Program-made: the position numbers and the translations under genes | Source of the DNA: Solitalea koreensis | GTDB taxonomy: Bacteria > Bacteroidota > Bacteroidia > Sphingobacteriales > Sphingobacteriaceae | DNA: 64,000 nt | Assembly (NCBI RefSeq): GCF_900182575.1 | Contig: NZ_FXSZ01000004.1 | Location: forward strand, 307,262 to 371,261 | Reading direction: 5' to 3' | Notes under the pieces: model-generated | What the model was told of the DNA's origin: nothing | Database searches by the model: none | What the model saw: the letters and a program-made list of their open reading frames with translations, nothing else | Part shown: positions 63,890 through 64,000 of the stretch, piece by piece | Numbering within the stretch: the stretch's first letter is position 1 | How the letters are laid out: each line of letters opens with the position of its first letter

Positions 63890-64000
63890 CACCCCGCTGT
63901 GGGGGGATTCAGGCAGCGGTAGTACATTGAAAGGGTAGAAAGAAGAGCGGCAGATTGTAAGCGAAGATCAAGTTAAGAAGGGATGCCAAAAGCAGCCCAA

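Noticed and set aside
1..64000. Insertion sequences, prophage genes or tRNA genes
   Set aside because: No transposase, integrase, phage structural gene or tRNA cloverleaf was recognised by reading; a tRNA search program would be decisive.

Overview
The window looks like chromosomal DNA of a gliding-type Bacteroidetes, most likely from the Sphingobacteriales (Solitalea/Pedobacter relatives); the genus is inference. The reasons are the SprA protein of the type IX secretion/gliding machinery, bacillithiol synthesis by BshA, AT-rich intergenic DNA, no Shine-Dalgarno sequences, several TTG starts, and repeated promoter cores of the Bacteroidetes type (TAnnTTTG near -7, sometimes with TTG 18-21 bases upstream).

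Layout. 1-4.8 kb: an EnvC-like amidase activator (cut by the window edge), tatA, gatA and an MltD-like transglycosylase. 5-16 kb: malic enzyme, ruvA, the very large sprA, gcvH, a VanZ-like protein and a 38-residue lipoprotein. 16-19 kb: feoA, feoB and an SprT-like metalloprotein. 19-26.4 kb, minus strand: an NTF2-like secreted protein, cysS, and a run of mutL, two rhomboid proteases and a membrane endonuclease/phosphatase-family protein. 26.5-31 kb: a GH3/beta-lactamase fusion and bshA. 31-37 kb: a pseudouridine synthase with a repetitive N-terminal tail, two paralogous transglycosylases, a DinB-like protein and two acetyltransferases. 37-48.2 kb: a glycosyltransferase, ispH, hemH, a 1337-residue hybrid histidine kinase, waaA, ugd and galE. 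48.3-53.3 kb: the main accessory locus. 53.3-64 kb: a MacB-type permease, an IscA-type protein, a methylmalonyl-CoA mutase catalytic subunit, dnaA, a lemA/TPM operon, an FAD oxidoreductase, two small conserved genes, and a strong promoter at the right edge that probably leads into an rRNA operon.

The most interesting part is 48.3-53.3 kb. Two tandem small genes encode peptides with double-glycine leaders and closely related, Asn/Gly-rich cores of 45-48 residues. Each has its own terminator, and each follows a nearly duplicated 170-base leader that contains a hairpin with a compensating base change. They are followed by an HlyD-type adaptor and an ABC exporter with an N-terminal C39 leader peptidase. 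A small XRE-family regulator lies divergently upstream. This is a peptide maturation and export system whose core peptides I do not recognise. No immunity gene, tailoring enzyme or TolC-like outer-membrane channel is visible beside it.

Most other genes are housekeeping. Cell-envelope functions are over-represented: EnvC-like protein, three transglycosylases, waaA, ugd, galE, TatA, SprA and the GH3 fusion. All motif and family calls come from reading the sequence; no database search was run.
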